Source: JASHVB01 sp049522565 (GTDB taxonomy: Bacteria > Pseudomonadota > Alphaproteobacteria > Acetobacterales > Acetobacteraceae). From it: a stretch of 22,655 bases of DNA. Position 1 is the first letter of the stretch, and every line of letters starts with the position of its first letter. Shown piece after piece: positions 1-7,788 of this stretch. Under the pieces are notes generated by a model that saw only the letters and a list, made by a program, of their open reading frames with translations, did no database searches and was not told the origin of the DNA. Both the position numbers and the translations under genes were made by a program. The stretch is from contig JBEKNT010000055.1 in the NCBI GenBank assembly GCA_049522565.1, forward strand, positions 1 through 22,655, written 5' to 3'.

Positions 1-155
1 CGGGGGGGGGGGGGGCCACCGGGGGCGCGGGGCGGGGGGGGGGCACGTGCCCCCCCGCCCCCCGTTGGTGGGTGGGGGTTGGGGGGTGGGGTGCCCGCCC
101 CCCCCCCCACGGGGCCCCCCCACCCCCCCCCCCAACCCCCTCCCTCAAGGGGAGG
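1..155. repeat. Degenerate copy of the C/T-rich long palindrome (family B) at the window edge
   Basis: Positions 1-155 are almost only G and C runs. The stretch around 77-104 (GGGGGTTGGGGGG followed by a TGGGGTGC-like run) and the stretch around 133-155 (CAACCCCCTCCCTCAAGGGGAGGG) match the two arms of the clean 56-bp inverted repeat at 22468-22602, but with extra G/C bases and length changes. I read it as one copy of that repeat, either decayed or badly resolved at a contig end. No gene can be trusted in this part. Confidence 0.6.
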
Positions 156-1403
156 GCGAGTCTCCTCGTCCCCGCCCCCGGCCGAGCGCCGACGTTCTCC
201 GCCCCCGGCACGGCCCTCACCCGCCGCTCCGCCCTGCTCGGGCTTACCGCCGCCGTCACGCTGGGCCGCGCCTCGCTCGCCGTCGCCGCCGCGCCGGGCG
301 AACAACGCTTCGTCGTGGTGATCTTGCGCGGCGCGCTGGACGGCATGGCGGCGGTGGTGCCGTACGGCGATCCCGGGCTCGCGACCCTGCGCGCCGAACT
401 GGTCCCGCCCGGCCCCGGCCAGGCGAACGGACTGCTCGACCTCGGTGGCTTCTACGGTCTGCACCCGTCGCTGGCGAACCTGCACACGATGTTTACCGCC
501 GGCGAGTTGGTGCCGGTGCACGCCGTCGTCGGGCCGACCCGCGTGCGCAGCCATTTCGAGGCGCAGGACTGCCTGGAAAGCGGCGCCGACCACCGCATGA
601 CCAGCGGCTGGCTGAACCGCGCCGTCGCCGCGCTGCCCAAAGCCGCGCATGGCCGGCCGGAGGGGGACGCGCTGGCGATCGGCGTGTCCGTGCCTCTGCT
701 GCTGCGTGGCCCGGTCACGGTGGGAAGCTGGGCGCCGCATGGCGTCATGGCGCCGCCGGCCGACCTCTACGCGCAGATCGCCGCGCTGCATCGGGCCGAT
801 CGGATCACCGGCCCGGCGATCGCCGAGGGGCTACAGGAGCGCGGCTTCACCGCCGCGGTGATGGCCAGCGACGATCCGGCCGAGCCGGTGAAGGACCGCT
901 ATGCCTTCCCGGCGCTGGCGCGCGCCGCCGGCGAGATGCTGCATGCTCCGGACGGTCCGCGCGTCGCCGCGCTGGAGATCGGCGGCTGGGACACCCATCA
1001 GGCGCAGATGTCGCGGCTGGCCGGCGTGCTGAAGCAACTCGACGCCGGGCTGGCGGGACTGAAGCAGGGTCTGGGCCCGGCGTGGCGGCAGACCGCGGTT
1101 CTGGTGATGACGGAATTCGGCCGGACCGCCCGGGCGAACGGCACCAAGGGCACCGACCACGGCACCGCCACGGTGGCGTTCGTGGTGGGCGGCGCGGTGG
1201 TCGGCGGACGCGTGGCCGGTCACTGGCCCGGCCTGGGCCCGGGCAAGCTGTTCGAGGATCGCGACCTGGCGCCCACGTCCGATTTGCGATCAGTGGCAAA
1301 GGGGCTGCTGGCGGCCCATCTGGGGGTGCCCGGCGGCGCGCTGACGACGGTGTTCCCCAACAGCGAGGCCGCGCAGCCAATGCGTGGGCTGATCCGAACC
1401 TGA
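72..1403 (+). CDS. DUF1501 domain-containing secreted protein (5' end unresolved)
   Basis: The protein has a twin-arginine signal region (TRRSALLGLTAAVTLGRASL, Arg pair encoded at 222-227) followed by a DUF1501 domain running to the C-terminus. DUF1501 has an alkaline-phosphatase-like fold. Family landmarks are the early FVVVILRGALDGMAAVVPYG segment, GGWDTHQAQ in the middle, and MTEFGRTARANGTKGTDHG near the end, which carries the presumed metal-binding residues. The product should be exported folded to the periplasm or cell surface; its substrate is unknown. DUF1501 genes usually follow a DUF1800 gene, which would lie outside the window on the left. The start is not resolved: GTG 72 is only the first in-frame start and lies inside repeat DNA, and no ATG, GTG or TTG occurs between the repeat and the RR motif. 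The native start was probably lost to sequence error or repeat insertion. Confidence 0.85.
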   Translation: MGVGGWGARPPPHGAPPPPPPTPSLKGRASLLVPAPGRAPTFSAPGTALTRRSALLGLTAAVTLGRASLAVAAAPGEQRFVVVILRGALDGMAAVVPYGDPGLATLRAELVPPGPGQANGLLDLGGFYGLHPSLANLHTMFTAGELVPVHAVVGPTRVRSHFEAQDCLESGADHRMTSGWLNRAVAALPKAAHGRPEGDALAIGVSVPLLLRGPVTVGSWAPHGVMAPPADLYAQIAALHRADRITGPAIAEGLQERGFTAAVMASDDPAEPVKDRYAFPALARAAGEMLHAPDGPRVAALEIGGWDTHQAQMSRLAGVLKQLDAGLAGLKQGLGPAWRQTAVLVMTEFGRTARANGTKGTDHGTATVAFVVGGAVVGGRVAGHWPGLGPGKLFEDRDLAPTSDLRSVAKGLLAAHLGVPGGALTTVFPNSEAAQPMRGLIRT

Positions 1404-1453
1404 GCGCCGCCCCAGCGGCCTTGCGGCAGGCCGGTTGAAGCTCTTCGCCTGCC

Positions 1454-2227
1454 TCACTTGCCGGCGGCTGCGAGCGGCAGGTCAAGGCGGCTGCGCACGC
1501 TGAGCACCGAGGCGATCTGCCCGCCGATGCGTTGGTCGAAGTCCATCAGCGCCTTCAATTCGTCGCCTGCCGGTGGCTGGTCCGCCGCGTCCCAATTCGA
1601 GAACAAGGCGCCCAGCAGCTTGCCTTCCACATCCGTCACCGGGCAGGACAGCAGGCTATTGGCTCCCAATGTCCGCAGCCGGCCTTGTAGTCCGAAGTTG
1701 TGAACGTCCGCTAACGCGATCAGTTGGCACTTGCCGGCGAGCAGAGCCGGCAGGAACTCGCTCCAGGTGGACAGCGGCTCGTTGACGACCGTCTCGCCGG
1801 CGGCGCGGCCGGGCGATGCGACGGCGTTGGTCACGTCGTACCGCAGCATGCTGGTGCCGGTCAGGCCGCTGACGCCATTGTGGACCACGCCAAGCCGAAC
1901 CCGCGCCGCTCCTCCCGAGTGCAGCAGCACAACCCCGAGCAACTCATCGATCAGTTTCCCGCTCGTCGCGTATTGATGCAGTTCCGCCTGCATGAGGGCC
2001 GCCACGAGTGCCTGTTGCTCGACTTCGCGATTCGCCCGCGTGTCGATAAACGCTACCCGCAGGCCCGCCACCAGACTCCCTTCGTCGCGAATATGCCACC
2101 CGCTGTAGAGGCCGAGCAGCATGGTCACCGTCAGCAGCGGCTGGATCACCAAGGTCACGAACGGGTAGCGCACGGCGCCAAGCAGGGTCAGCACCCCGTT
2201 GAGGAACCGCAGCGCTTCAAATAACAC
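1454..2227 (-). CDS. Membrane-anchored hypothetical protein with a GAF-like domain
   Basis: The frame is open upstream to 2476, but the first 84 codons read through decayed repeat DNA and look non-coding. I chose GTG 2227, which has a GGGAG ribosome-binding site about 9 bases upstream and gives 257 residues. Residues about 18-45 form one hydrophobic segment (ending TVTMLLGLYSGWH), so the protein is probably anchored in the inner membrane. The last 120 residues contain LRTLGANSLLSCPVTDVEGK and LLGALFSNWDAAD, the pattern of a GAF-type sensor fold (a core strand, a short loop, then a strand ending in a Trp/Phe). No output domain is present, so a sensory or regulatory role is only a guess. It converges with the DUF1501 gene across 50 bp. 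It has no obvious operon partner. Confidence 0.7.
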   Translation of the reverse strand: MLFEALRFLNGVLTLLGAVRYPFVTLVIQPLLTVTMLLGLYSGWHIRDEGSLVAGLRVAFIDTRANREVEQQALVAALMQAELHQYATSGKLIDELLGVVLLHSGGAARVRLGVVHNGVSGLTGTSMLRYDVTNAVASPGRAAGETVVNEPLSTWSEFLPALLAGKCQLIALADVHNFGLQGRLRTLGANSLLSCPVTDVEGKLLGALFSNWDAADQPPAGDELKALMDFDQRIGGQIASVLSVRSRLDLPLAAAGK

Positions 2228-2337
2228 GTCTCGGGGCTCCCATAATTTTGCACGAGCGGTCGTCGGCCACGGTGGGGTGGCGCGCGCTTCGCTTAATGCC
2301 AGCGGCCCAAAGACTGGCTCGCCGACGCAGCCACCAC

Positions 2338-2452
2338 CGTCATGGCAGGCCTCCGGCTGTCGTGTCCGGGGGCAGACTCCCGCTCGCCATCCACGGCCTT
2401 GCGGCGCACATAATGGGAAATCAAGGATGGTCCGCCTGCGCGGACCATGACG
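2338..2452. repeat. Decayed palindromic repeat, family C
   Basis: The outer ends CGTCATGG (2338-2345) and CCATGACG (2445-2452) are inverted copies, and the interior keeps CCATCCACGGCCTT, close to the CCATCCACGACTT core of the intact copies at 4418-4501 and 9552-9639. The middle no longer pairs well, so this is an old copy. Confidence 0.55.
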
Positions 2453-2532
2453 AATTGGGCAGGGTGCGCACGTCAACCGACGCGGTTATTCCTCGGCGAG
2501 CTCTGAAGAAAATCGCCCTCCCGGAGGAGTGG

Positions 2533-2627
2533 CGGGCTTGGCGAGTCGCGGCAGCCTTGGCGAAGCACGGCAGCCTTGGCGAAGCACGGCAGCCTTGGCG
2601 AAGCGCGGCAGACTCGGCGAGTCTCGA
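2533..2627. repeat. Tandem array of a 19-bp unit, about five copies
   Basis: Two exact copies of CAGCCTTGGCGAAGCACGG (2552-2570, 2571-2589) are followed by a one-base variant (2590-2608) and a diverged copy (2609-2627), and preceded by another diverged copy (2533-2551). The unit is not a multiple of three and there are no spacers, so it is neither a coding repeat nor a CRISPR. The last unit contains the near-palindrome GACTCGGCGAGTC. Confidence 0.85.
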
Positions 2628-2796
2628 ATAAGAACATCCGGCGCAGTACGGCCGTTGATCGGAACCCCTCTACTACAACTTTGGGTTGTTGTCAAGAAAG
2701 CTTTCCTTACCTGATGACGCCAAGCCCCTGGACGATTGGCTTTCTTCCGGGTTTGGCAGGTCGGTCGGACCGCTTGGATCTGCCACGCGAACGTGG

Positions 2797-3381
2797 CTAG
2801 CCGGTCAGCACCGGCGACCGGCGCGCCACCTCGCCTTCTCCAGCGATCACCACAACGTTGCCCGTGCGGTCGGTGTGCTTCACGAAATGGCCCAGCCCGC
2901 TACAGAAATAGCTGTTGCACACATCGGATCGCAGCTCGCGTTCCAGGGTGCAGCCCTGCGGCCCGTGGAACACGCACGAACCTGCGAAGCCCGTCGGCGG
3001 CACACGCTCGCTGTACAGCCGCAACACCGCGCGCGCATCCAGTTCTGGCCGTGCGCGCCGCACCCGCGCCATCGCGCGTTCATCGAGATACGCGTGTTCC
3101 TCGCCGCCCTTGCAGCACCAGCCCTGGCACAGCGTACACGCGGTGCGCGCCACCAGACCGGCAAAACCCTCCGGCTCGGGCCGCACCGGCGAGGCGGAGC
3201 GTTCCGGGTGCTTGATTTCCCGCTCCCCGCGCAGCGACTCGACAAGATGCTTGCGCAACCGCCGCACCCGTTCGGCGGATACCGACACCAGCGCCCTGCG
3301 GTTCAGCGGCACCGTGACGGCCTGGCTGCCGTCCGGCGCCGTCCCGTCGCCGCTGGCGAGCGCGACAGACTGTGTGGTCAT
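2797..3381 (-). CDS. Cysteine-cluster protein (YkgJ / Zn-Fe chelating type)
   Basis: This 194-residue protein has eight cysteines in the YkgJ-type arrangement: C82, C85, C89, C90 (CTLCQGWCC), then C136 (GSCVF), C144 (QGCTLE), and C155 and C160 (RSDVCNSYFC). Proteins of this family are thought to bind zinc or an iron-sulfur centre through these residues; no reaction is firmly assigned. The roughly 75 N-terminal residues are charged (LRKHLVESLRGEREIKH) and not part of the cluster. I took ATG 3381 because the open frame further upstream runs over the divergent nucleoside hydrolase gene. The upstream GGAA is a weak ribosome-binding site. The gene is divergent from the hydrolase with 61 bp between starts, so the promoters may share that gap. 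Confidence 0.78.
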   Translation of the reverse strand: MTTQSVALASGDGTAPDGSQAVTVPLNRRALVSVSAERVRRLRKHLVESLRGEREIKHPERSASPVRPEPEGFAGLVARTACTLCQGWCCKGGEEHAYLDERAMARVRRARPELDARAVLRLYSERVPPTGFAGSCVFHGPQGCTLERELRSDVCNSYFCSGLGHFVKHTDRTGNVVVIAGEGEVARRSPVLTG

Positions 3382-3442
3382 GTGAGGTTCCGCGGCACGC
3401 GCCAAGGTGGCATCCTGGCACGCCCCAGGCAAGGAATCCGCC

Positions 3443-4366
3443 GTGCCGATCCCGATCATCCTCGACTGCGATCCCGGCACCGACGACGCGCTCGCGCTGC
3501 TGTTGGCGCTGGCATCGCCGGAACTCGACGTGCTGGCGGTGACCGCCGCGGGCGGCAATGTCGGGCTGGAGCAAACGCTCGCCAACGCGCTGGCGCTCAC
3601 CGCGCTCGCCGGCTCCCCGGTCCCGGTCTACGCCGGCGCCGACCGTCCGCTGCTCGGCGCCTTCGTCAACGAGCCGCGCGTGCATGGCGTGGACGGCCTG
3701 GGCGGCATTTCCCTCCCGCAGGGCGGCCCGCCGGCGCCCGGCATCGCCGCCGACGCGATCCGCCGCATCCTGCGCGAGGCCGCGCAGCCGGTGACGCTGG
3801 TCGGCATCGCCCCGGTCACCAACCTGGCGCTCGCCCTGATGACCGAGCCGGCCCTCGCCGCGCAGGTGGACAAAATCGTGCTGATGAGCGGCGCCTGGGG
3901 CGAGGGCAACGCGACGCCCGCCGCCGAGTTCAACGCGCTGAACGATCCCGAGGCGCTGGCCGTGCTGCTGGCCTGCGGCCGCCCGGTGGTGTTCGCGACG
4001 CTGGAACTGACCGCCCAGGCGCAGGCCACGCCGGAGCGCATCGCCGCGCTGCGCACGCGCGGCGCGGGCCGTTGCCTGCGTGCCGCCTGCGACATCCAGG
4101 CCAGCGTGCCGGCCTCGCCCCGTCTTGGCGACGCCAGCGCGCCACTGCACGACCCCTGCGCGATCGCCTGGCTGCTGCGTTCCGAGCTGTTCACCAGCCG
4201 TCCGTGCAGCGTGCGCATGGATCTCGGCCCCGGACCCAGCCGCGGTCGCACGGTGATCGACCGTTGGAACCGCACCGGAGCGCCGCATAACGCGGCTGTG
4301 CTGGAGACGCTGAACGTCGACGGGTTCTTCGCCTTGCTTGGCGAGCGGCTGGCGCGGCTGCCGTAA
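3443..4366 (+). CDS. Nucleoside hydrolase (IUNH family)
   Basis: The enzyme hydrolyses the N-glycosidic bond of ribonucleosides or related compounds, in the cytoplasm, for salvage or catabolism. The calcium-binding signature is at the N-terminus: D8-C-D10-P-G-T-D14-D15. VTLVGIAPVTNLALAL, VLMSGAWGEGNATPAAEFN and NDPEALAVLL are the family's core segments, and a HDPCAIAWLL motif near the C-terminus matches the late active-site His-Asp. At 307 residues it has the family's usual length. The start is GTG 3443, preceded at 6 bases by AGGAA (3432-3436); the longer frame from 3407 adds 12 unrelated residues. Nucleoside specificity (purine, pyrimidine or uridine) cannot be read here. The gene stands alone, divergent from the cysteine-cluster gene. 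Confidence 0.9.
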   Translation: MPIPIILDCDPGTDDALALLLALASPELDVLAVTAAGGNVGLEQTLANALALTALAGSPVPVYAGADRPLLGAFVNEPRVHGVDGLGGISLPQGGPPAPGIAADAIRRILREAAQPVTLVGIAPVTNLALALMTEPALAAQVDKIVLMSGAWGEGNATPAAEFNALNDPEALAVLLACGRPVVFATLELTAQAQATPERIAALRTRGAGRCLRAACDIQASVPASPRLGDASAPLHDPCAIAWLLRSELFTSRPCSVRMDLGPGPSRGRTVIDRWNRTGAPHNAAVLETLNVDGFFALLGERLARLP

Positions 4367-4417
4367 GGCGACGCCCGGCACTTGCCACGCCAGATAACGC
4401 GCGGGTCGCGCCCACCC

Positions 4418-4501
4418 CGTCATGCCGGCGCAGGCCGGCATCCACGACTTTCCCTCATGCAGGCAACAAAGTCGTGGATGCCGACCCTCGTCGGCATGAC
4501 G
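4418..4501. repeat. Palindromic intergenic repeat, family C (intact)
   Basis: Two 34-base arms (4418-4451 and 4468-4501) are imperfect inverted copies around a 16-base loop. The ends are CGTCATGCCGGC and its complement, and the inner core is GGCATCCACGACTTT. In translation the sequence gives the SWMPACAGMT string typical of this proteobacterial repeat. It could fold as a stem in RNA and may end transcription of the nucleoside hydrolase gene. Confidence 0.9.
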
Positions 4502-4616
4502 GAAAGAGATCGTGTGCGCCACGAGACGACTCGTTTGTTTCCGGGCGTCGCCTGACGTCAGATTGACACCGACTGCCGCGACCGATGAAATCCCGCTTCT
4601 AACCGGGAAATGCGAC

Positions 4617-5438
4617 ATGCCCAGAATCCTTACCGACGCGCAGGTGCAGCAGTATCAGGATCAAGGCTACGTCGATGCGGTGCCGGTGCTGACGCCCGAG
4701 GAAGTGCGGCACTGCCGCGCCGACCTGGAACGCTACGAGGCGAGTGTCGGCCATCCCCTCGACTTTCCGGAAAAGTCGAAGTCCTACCTGCTGTTCGATT
4801 GGGCCGATCGCATCGTGCACCACCCGAAAGTGCTGGATGCGGTCGAGGATCTCATCGGCCCGGACATCCTGGTGTATCACTCCACCATGTGGATCAAGGA
4901 GCCGCACAGTCCGGCCTATGTGCTGTGGCATCAGGACGGCACGTATTTCTTCCTCGATCCGCCGTTGCACGTCACCGCCTGGGTGGCGCTGTCCGACGCC
5001 ACCGTGCAAGCCGGCTGCGTGCACGTCATTCCCGGCAGCCACAAGCTCGGGCAATTACCGCACTACGACGCGCCGGCGAAACACAACATGATCCGGCGTG
5101 GCCAGGGCGTGCACGGTTTCGACGAGCAGACCGGCGTGCCGCTGCCCGCCATGGCCGGCACGGTGACGCTGCACCATACCAATCTGGTGCACAGCTCCCG
5201 GGGCAATGACGCGAGCCACCGCCGCATGGGCTTCGGCATCAGCTACATCCCCACCAGTGTCCGGCCGATCGGCCGCGGCACGCCGAGTGCGCTGCTGGTG
5301 CGCGGCGTCGATGCATTCAACCATTTCGTGCCGGAGCAACGTCTGGCGCATGCGGAAAGTCCCGCGGCGTACGCAGCCCATCGCGAAGCCAATGCGCGGT
5401 TTCGCGCGCTACAGGACCAGGGCTTCGTCGCCGCCTGA
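4617..5438 (+). CDS. Phytanoyl-CoA dioxygenase (PhyH) family protein
   Basis: This is a cupin-fold, Fe(II)/2-oxoglutarate-type dioxygenase of 273 residues. The iron triad is visible as H105-x-D107 in VLWHQDGTYF and the distal H192 in HHTNLVHSSRGN. R202 or R203, about ten residues after the distal His, fits the 2-oxoglutarate carboxylate anchor. GCVHVIPGSHKLG (residues 133-145) is the conserved strand-turn of the family. The N-terminus starts MPRILTDAQVQQYQDQGYV, the normal family entry, which fixes ATG 4617; the upstream extension to 4512 is repeat-derived. Family members hydroxylate diverse small molecules, so the substrate is open. It sits 84 bp upstream of the ABC binding-protein gene on the same strand and may act on what that system imports. 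Confidence 0.9.
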   Translation: MPRILTDAQVQQYQDQGYVDAVPVLTPEEVRHCRADLERYEASVGHPLDFPEKSKSYLLFDWADRIVHHPKVLDAVEDLIGPDILVYHSTMWIKEPHSPAYVLWHQDGTYFFLDPPLHVTAWVALSDATVQAGCVHVIPGSHKLGQLPHYDAPAKHNMIRRGQGVHGFDEQTGVPLPAMAGTVTLHHTNLVHSSRGNDASHRRMGFGISYIPTSVRPIGRGTPSALLVRGVDAFNHFVPEQRLAHAESPAAYAAHREANARFRALQDQGFVAA

Positions 5439-5522
5439 CCGGCCGCGACAACAACCGCGAGCCGGCCCATACGCCGGCCCGATCCACACGCAAACCGCCC
5501 CACACGCAAGGGAGTGACCACC

Positions 5523-6722
5523 ATGGCCAGATTGACCCGCCGCACGATGCTCGCCGCCGGTGCCGCGAGCCTCGCCGCGCCAGCGGTGCTGCGCGCGCAG
5601 CCCGCTTCGGTGAAGCTCGGCCTGATCCACCCGGTGACCGGCCCGCTCGCCTTCTCCGGTGGGCAATGCCGGCTGGGCGGGCAGTTGGCGATCGAGGACG
5701 TCAATGCGGACGGCGGCATCAAGGCGATGGGCGGCGCGAAGCTCGAGGCGTTGCTCGGCGACGCCCAGCTCAAGCCGGAGCTGGCCGCCAGCTTGGTGGA
5801 CCAGTTCGCCGAGGCCGGCGCTTCCGGCTTTACCGGCTGCTTCTCCTCCAGCCTCGGCCTCGCGGCGACGCAGGCGGCGGCAAAATACGACCTGCCGTTC
5901 TCGATCGACAGCGGCGTCGCCGATTCGCTCACCGCGCGCGGCCTGGCCAACACGTTCCGCCTGTTCCCGCCGGCCACTCCCACCGTGATCGGCGCGGTGG
6001 CCGAGTTGGACGCCCTGAACAAGGCAGCCGGCTCACCGGTGAAGTCGGCAGTGCTGGTGCACGAGAACAGCGAGTTCGGCACCAACACCGCCAATGTGCT
6101 GAAGGAGAAGCTGCCCGGCATCGGTATTGCCGTGCCGGAAGTGATCCCCCATCCCACGCCGACGCGCGACTTCAGCAACATCGTGCTGCGCATCAAAGAA
6201 CAGAAGCCGGAACTGGTGATCCTCTCCAACTACGTGAACGAGTATGTGCTGCTGATCCGCACACTGGTGCAGCAGCGCGTGCCGCTGGTGGCGATGTTCT
6301 CCGTCCTGGGCGGCGGCTTCGACCTGAAATTCGCGCACGATCAGCCGGAAGTCTCCGAGAACGTCATGGACTTCAACCACTGGTACAATCCACGCAAACC
6401 CGAGGCGGTGGCATTCCGCAAGCGCGTGGTGGACGCCGGCCACGTGTTCTCCTGGGAAGTCCTGTTCGGCTACTACGCGGTGCGCCTGCTGGCCGATGGC
6501 TTCCAGCGTGCCGGCACTGCCGACAAGAAGCAGGTCCTGCCCGCCTTGGCCGCCAGCACATACTTTCCCGACATGCTGCCATATGGCCCGACCAAGTTCG
6601 TCAACGGGCAGAACCAGGGCTGTCAGGCGGTCGGACTACAGATCCAGGATCACGACATCAAGGTGGTGTACCCGGAGCAATTCGCCGACGCCAAGCCGGT
6701 GTTCCCACGCCCGAAGATCTGA
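5523..6722 (+). CDS. ABC transporter substrate-binding protein, HAAT (LivK-like) family
   Basis: This is a periplasmic binding protein of the branched-chain amino acid/amide type (Peripla_BP_6). Residues 1-28 form a signal peptide with a twin-arginine motif (LTRRTMLAAGAASL). The mature part begins SVKLGLIHPVTGPLAFSGGQ, the standard opening of LivK-like proteins, and continues with TGCFSSSLGLAATQAAAKYD and HENSEFGTNTANVLKE in the hinge and ligand-binding lobes. At 399 residues it has normal length. I prefer ATG 5523 over GTG 5514 because AAGGGAG (5508-5514) is then 8 bases upstream. It is first of five ABC genes in the order binding protein, LivH, LivM, LivG, LivF. Ligand class cannot be told from sequence; the downstream M20 peptidase suggests an amino acid derivative or short amide rather than leucine. 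Confidence 0.93.
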   Translation: MARLTRRTMLAAGAASLAAPAVLRAQPASVKLGLIHPVTGPLAFSGGQCRLGGQLAIEDVNADGGIKAMGGAKLEALLGDAQLKPELAASLVDQFAEAGASGFTGCFSSSLGLAATQAAAKYDLPFSIDSGVADSLTARGLANTFRLFPPATPTVIGAVAELDALNKAAGSPVKSAVLVHENSEFGTNTANVLKEKLPGIGIAVPEVIPHPTPTRDFSNIVLRIKEQKPELVILSNYVNEYVLLIRTLVQQRVPLVAMFSVLGGGFDLKFAHDQPEVSENVMDFNHWYNPRKPEAVAFRKRVVDAGHVFSWEVLFGYYAVRLLADGFQRAGTADKKQVLPALAASTYFPDMLPYGPTKFVNGQNQGCQAVGLQIQDHDIKVVYPEQFADAKPVFPRPKI

Positions 6723-6729
6723 GCCGGGC

Positions 6730-7602
6730 TTGCCGTCGCTCGACATTCTCGTCGCCGGCGTGGTGAACGGCCTGCTGACCGGCGGCGTCTATGCGCTGGT
6801 GGCGCTTGGACTGACGCTGATCTACGGCGTGCTGCACATCGTCAACTTCGCGCATGGCAGCCTGTTGATGGTGGCCATGTTCGGCGCCTGGATGTTGGTA
6901 AGCTGGGTCGGGCTCGATCCCTATGTCGCGCTGCTGCCGCTGACCGGGATCATGTTTGTCGTCGGGTGGGCGCTGTATGCCGGTGTCATCGGCCGCATCT
7001 CGCATGGCGACGACCGCGGCATCCTGCTGGCCACGCTGGGCGTTGCGGTGGTGTTGGACAACCTGGCGCTGGTGCTGTTCACCGGCGACACGCGCACCAT
7101 CGACACGCCCTACCAGTTCGCGGTGCTGGAAGCCGGCCCGCTACTGCTCTCGGTGCCGCGGCTGATCTCCTTCGCCGTGGCCCTGGCGATGGCCGGTGTG
7201 CTGTGGGCGTTCATGACGCTGACCGACACCGGGCGCGCAATCCGCGCGGTGGCGCGCGAGCCGGATGGTGCCCGGCTGGTCGGCATCCGGTCGCAGCGGA
7301 TTTTCGCGCTGTCCTACGGCATCGGCATAGCAACACTGGGCGCCGCGGCATGCCTGCTGTTGCCGACGTTCTACGTGTCGCCGCAGGTGGGCAACGCATT
7401 CGTGCTGGTCGCCTTCACCATCGTCGTGCTGGGCGGCATGGGCAGCTTCCCTGGCGCGGTGGTGGGCGGCCTGATCATCGGCGTGACGGAGAGCCTGGGT
7501 GGATTGTTCCTCGGCGAATCGCTCGGACCGATCGGCATCTCGCTGGTGTTCATCGCCGTGCTGCTGTTCCGTCCCACCGGCCTGTTCCGCACCGCGCGAT
7601 GA
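6730..7602 (+). CDS. livH: ABC transporter permease, LivH type
   Basis: This inner-membrane permease has about eight hydrophobic segments in 290 residues. GVYALVALGLTLIYGVLHIV followed by NFAHG (residues about 20-44) is the hallmark of the LivH subfamily. TDTGRAIRAVAREPDGARLVG is the cytoplasmic coupling region, and VVLGGMGSFPGAVVGGLIIG is the conserved C-terminal repeat. The start is probably TTG 6730, seven bases after the binding-protein stop; it gives the usual spacing to the NGLLTGGVYAL motif. There is no ATG before that motif and the ribosome-binding site is weak, so translational coupling to the gene before is likely. The gene is followed by a palindromic repeat, not directly by livM. 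Confidence 0.9.
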   Translation: MPSLDILVAGVVNGLLTGGVYALVALGLTLIYGVLHIVNFAHGSLLMVAMFGAWMLVSWVGLDPYVALLPLTGIMFVVGWALYAGVIGRISHGDDRGILLATLGVAVVLDNLALVLFTGDTRTIDTPYQFAVLEAGPLLLSVPRLISFAVALAMAGVLWAFMTLTDTGRAIRAVAREPDGARLVGIRSQRIFALSYGIGIATLGAAACLLLPTFYVSPQVGNAFVLVAFTIVVLGGMGSFPGAVVGGLIIGVTESLGGLFLGESLGPIGISLVFIAVLLFRPTGLFRTAR

Positions 7603-7612
7603 GAAAACCTCG

Positions 7613-7788
7613 CCCATGCAGTGGGGTTGGGCCGCGACGCGGACCAACGCGCCGCGTCGCGGCGTCGGCGGGTGATCGGGTCGCCTCGCTGCGTTCTTAT
7701 GCAGCGTGCCGACCCGATCACCCTCACCCTCGTCGCTTGCGCGCCTCGACCTCTCCCGCGCAGCGGGAGAGGTAAAGTCTTTCCCATG
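7613..7788. repeat. Palindromic repeat (family A) between livH and livM
   Basis: Three inverted repeats lie in series: 7631-7642 with 7652-7663 (12 bp, perfect), 7670-7683 with 7710-7723 (14 bp, perfect, GGGTGATCGGGTCG), and the short hairpin 7750-7759/7763-7772 (CCTCTCCCGC). The last two modules recur at 13971-14117 and 16682-16834. A direct repeat CCCATG brackets the unit (7613-7618 and 7783-7788), the right copy being the livM start codon. The 3' arm GCGGGAGAGG is the only ribosome-binding-like sequence before livM. Confidence 0.8.

Larger units (their letters stand above)
2228..2796. other. Gene-free 569-bp stretch holding two repeats
   Basis: This stretch lies upstream of both minus-strand neighbours' ends. 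It holds a decayed copy of palindrome family C (2338-2452) and a 19-bp tandem array (2533-2627). The rest (2628-2796) shows no credible gene. Short open frames here contain repeat-derived residues and have no ribosome-binding sites. Confidence 0.6.

Noticed and set aside
2228..2476. An 84-codon N-terminal extension of the GAF-like gene
   Set aside because: It translates decayed palindrome DNA, is Cys/Pro/Arg-rich with no conserved pattern, and GTG 2227 has a ribosome-binding site.
2533..2627. Direct repeats resembling a CRISPR array
   Set aside because: Units of 19 bp are contiguous with no spacers, and no cas genes are in the window.
2667..2695. TTGACA on the minus strand as a promoter for the GAF-like gene
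   Set aside because: The matching -10 (TAGAGG) is poor and the site is about 440 bases from the start codon.
2686..4290. Long open frames opposite or out of frame with real genes (e.g. also 3080-4618 minus and 17928-19652 minus)
   Set aside because: They overlap genes with clear domains, are Arg/Ala/His-rich as expected of GC-driven shadow frames, and show no recognisable motif.
4400..4520. Target-site duplication around the family C palindrome at 4418-4501
   Set aside because: Flanks show no direct repeat longer than chance.
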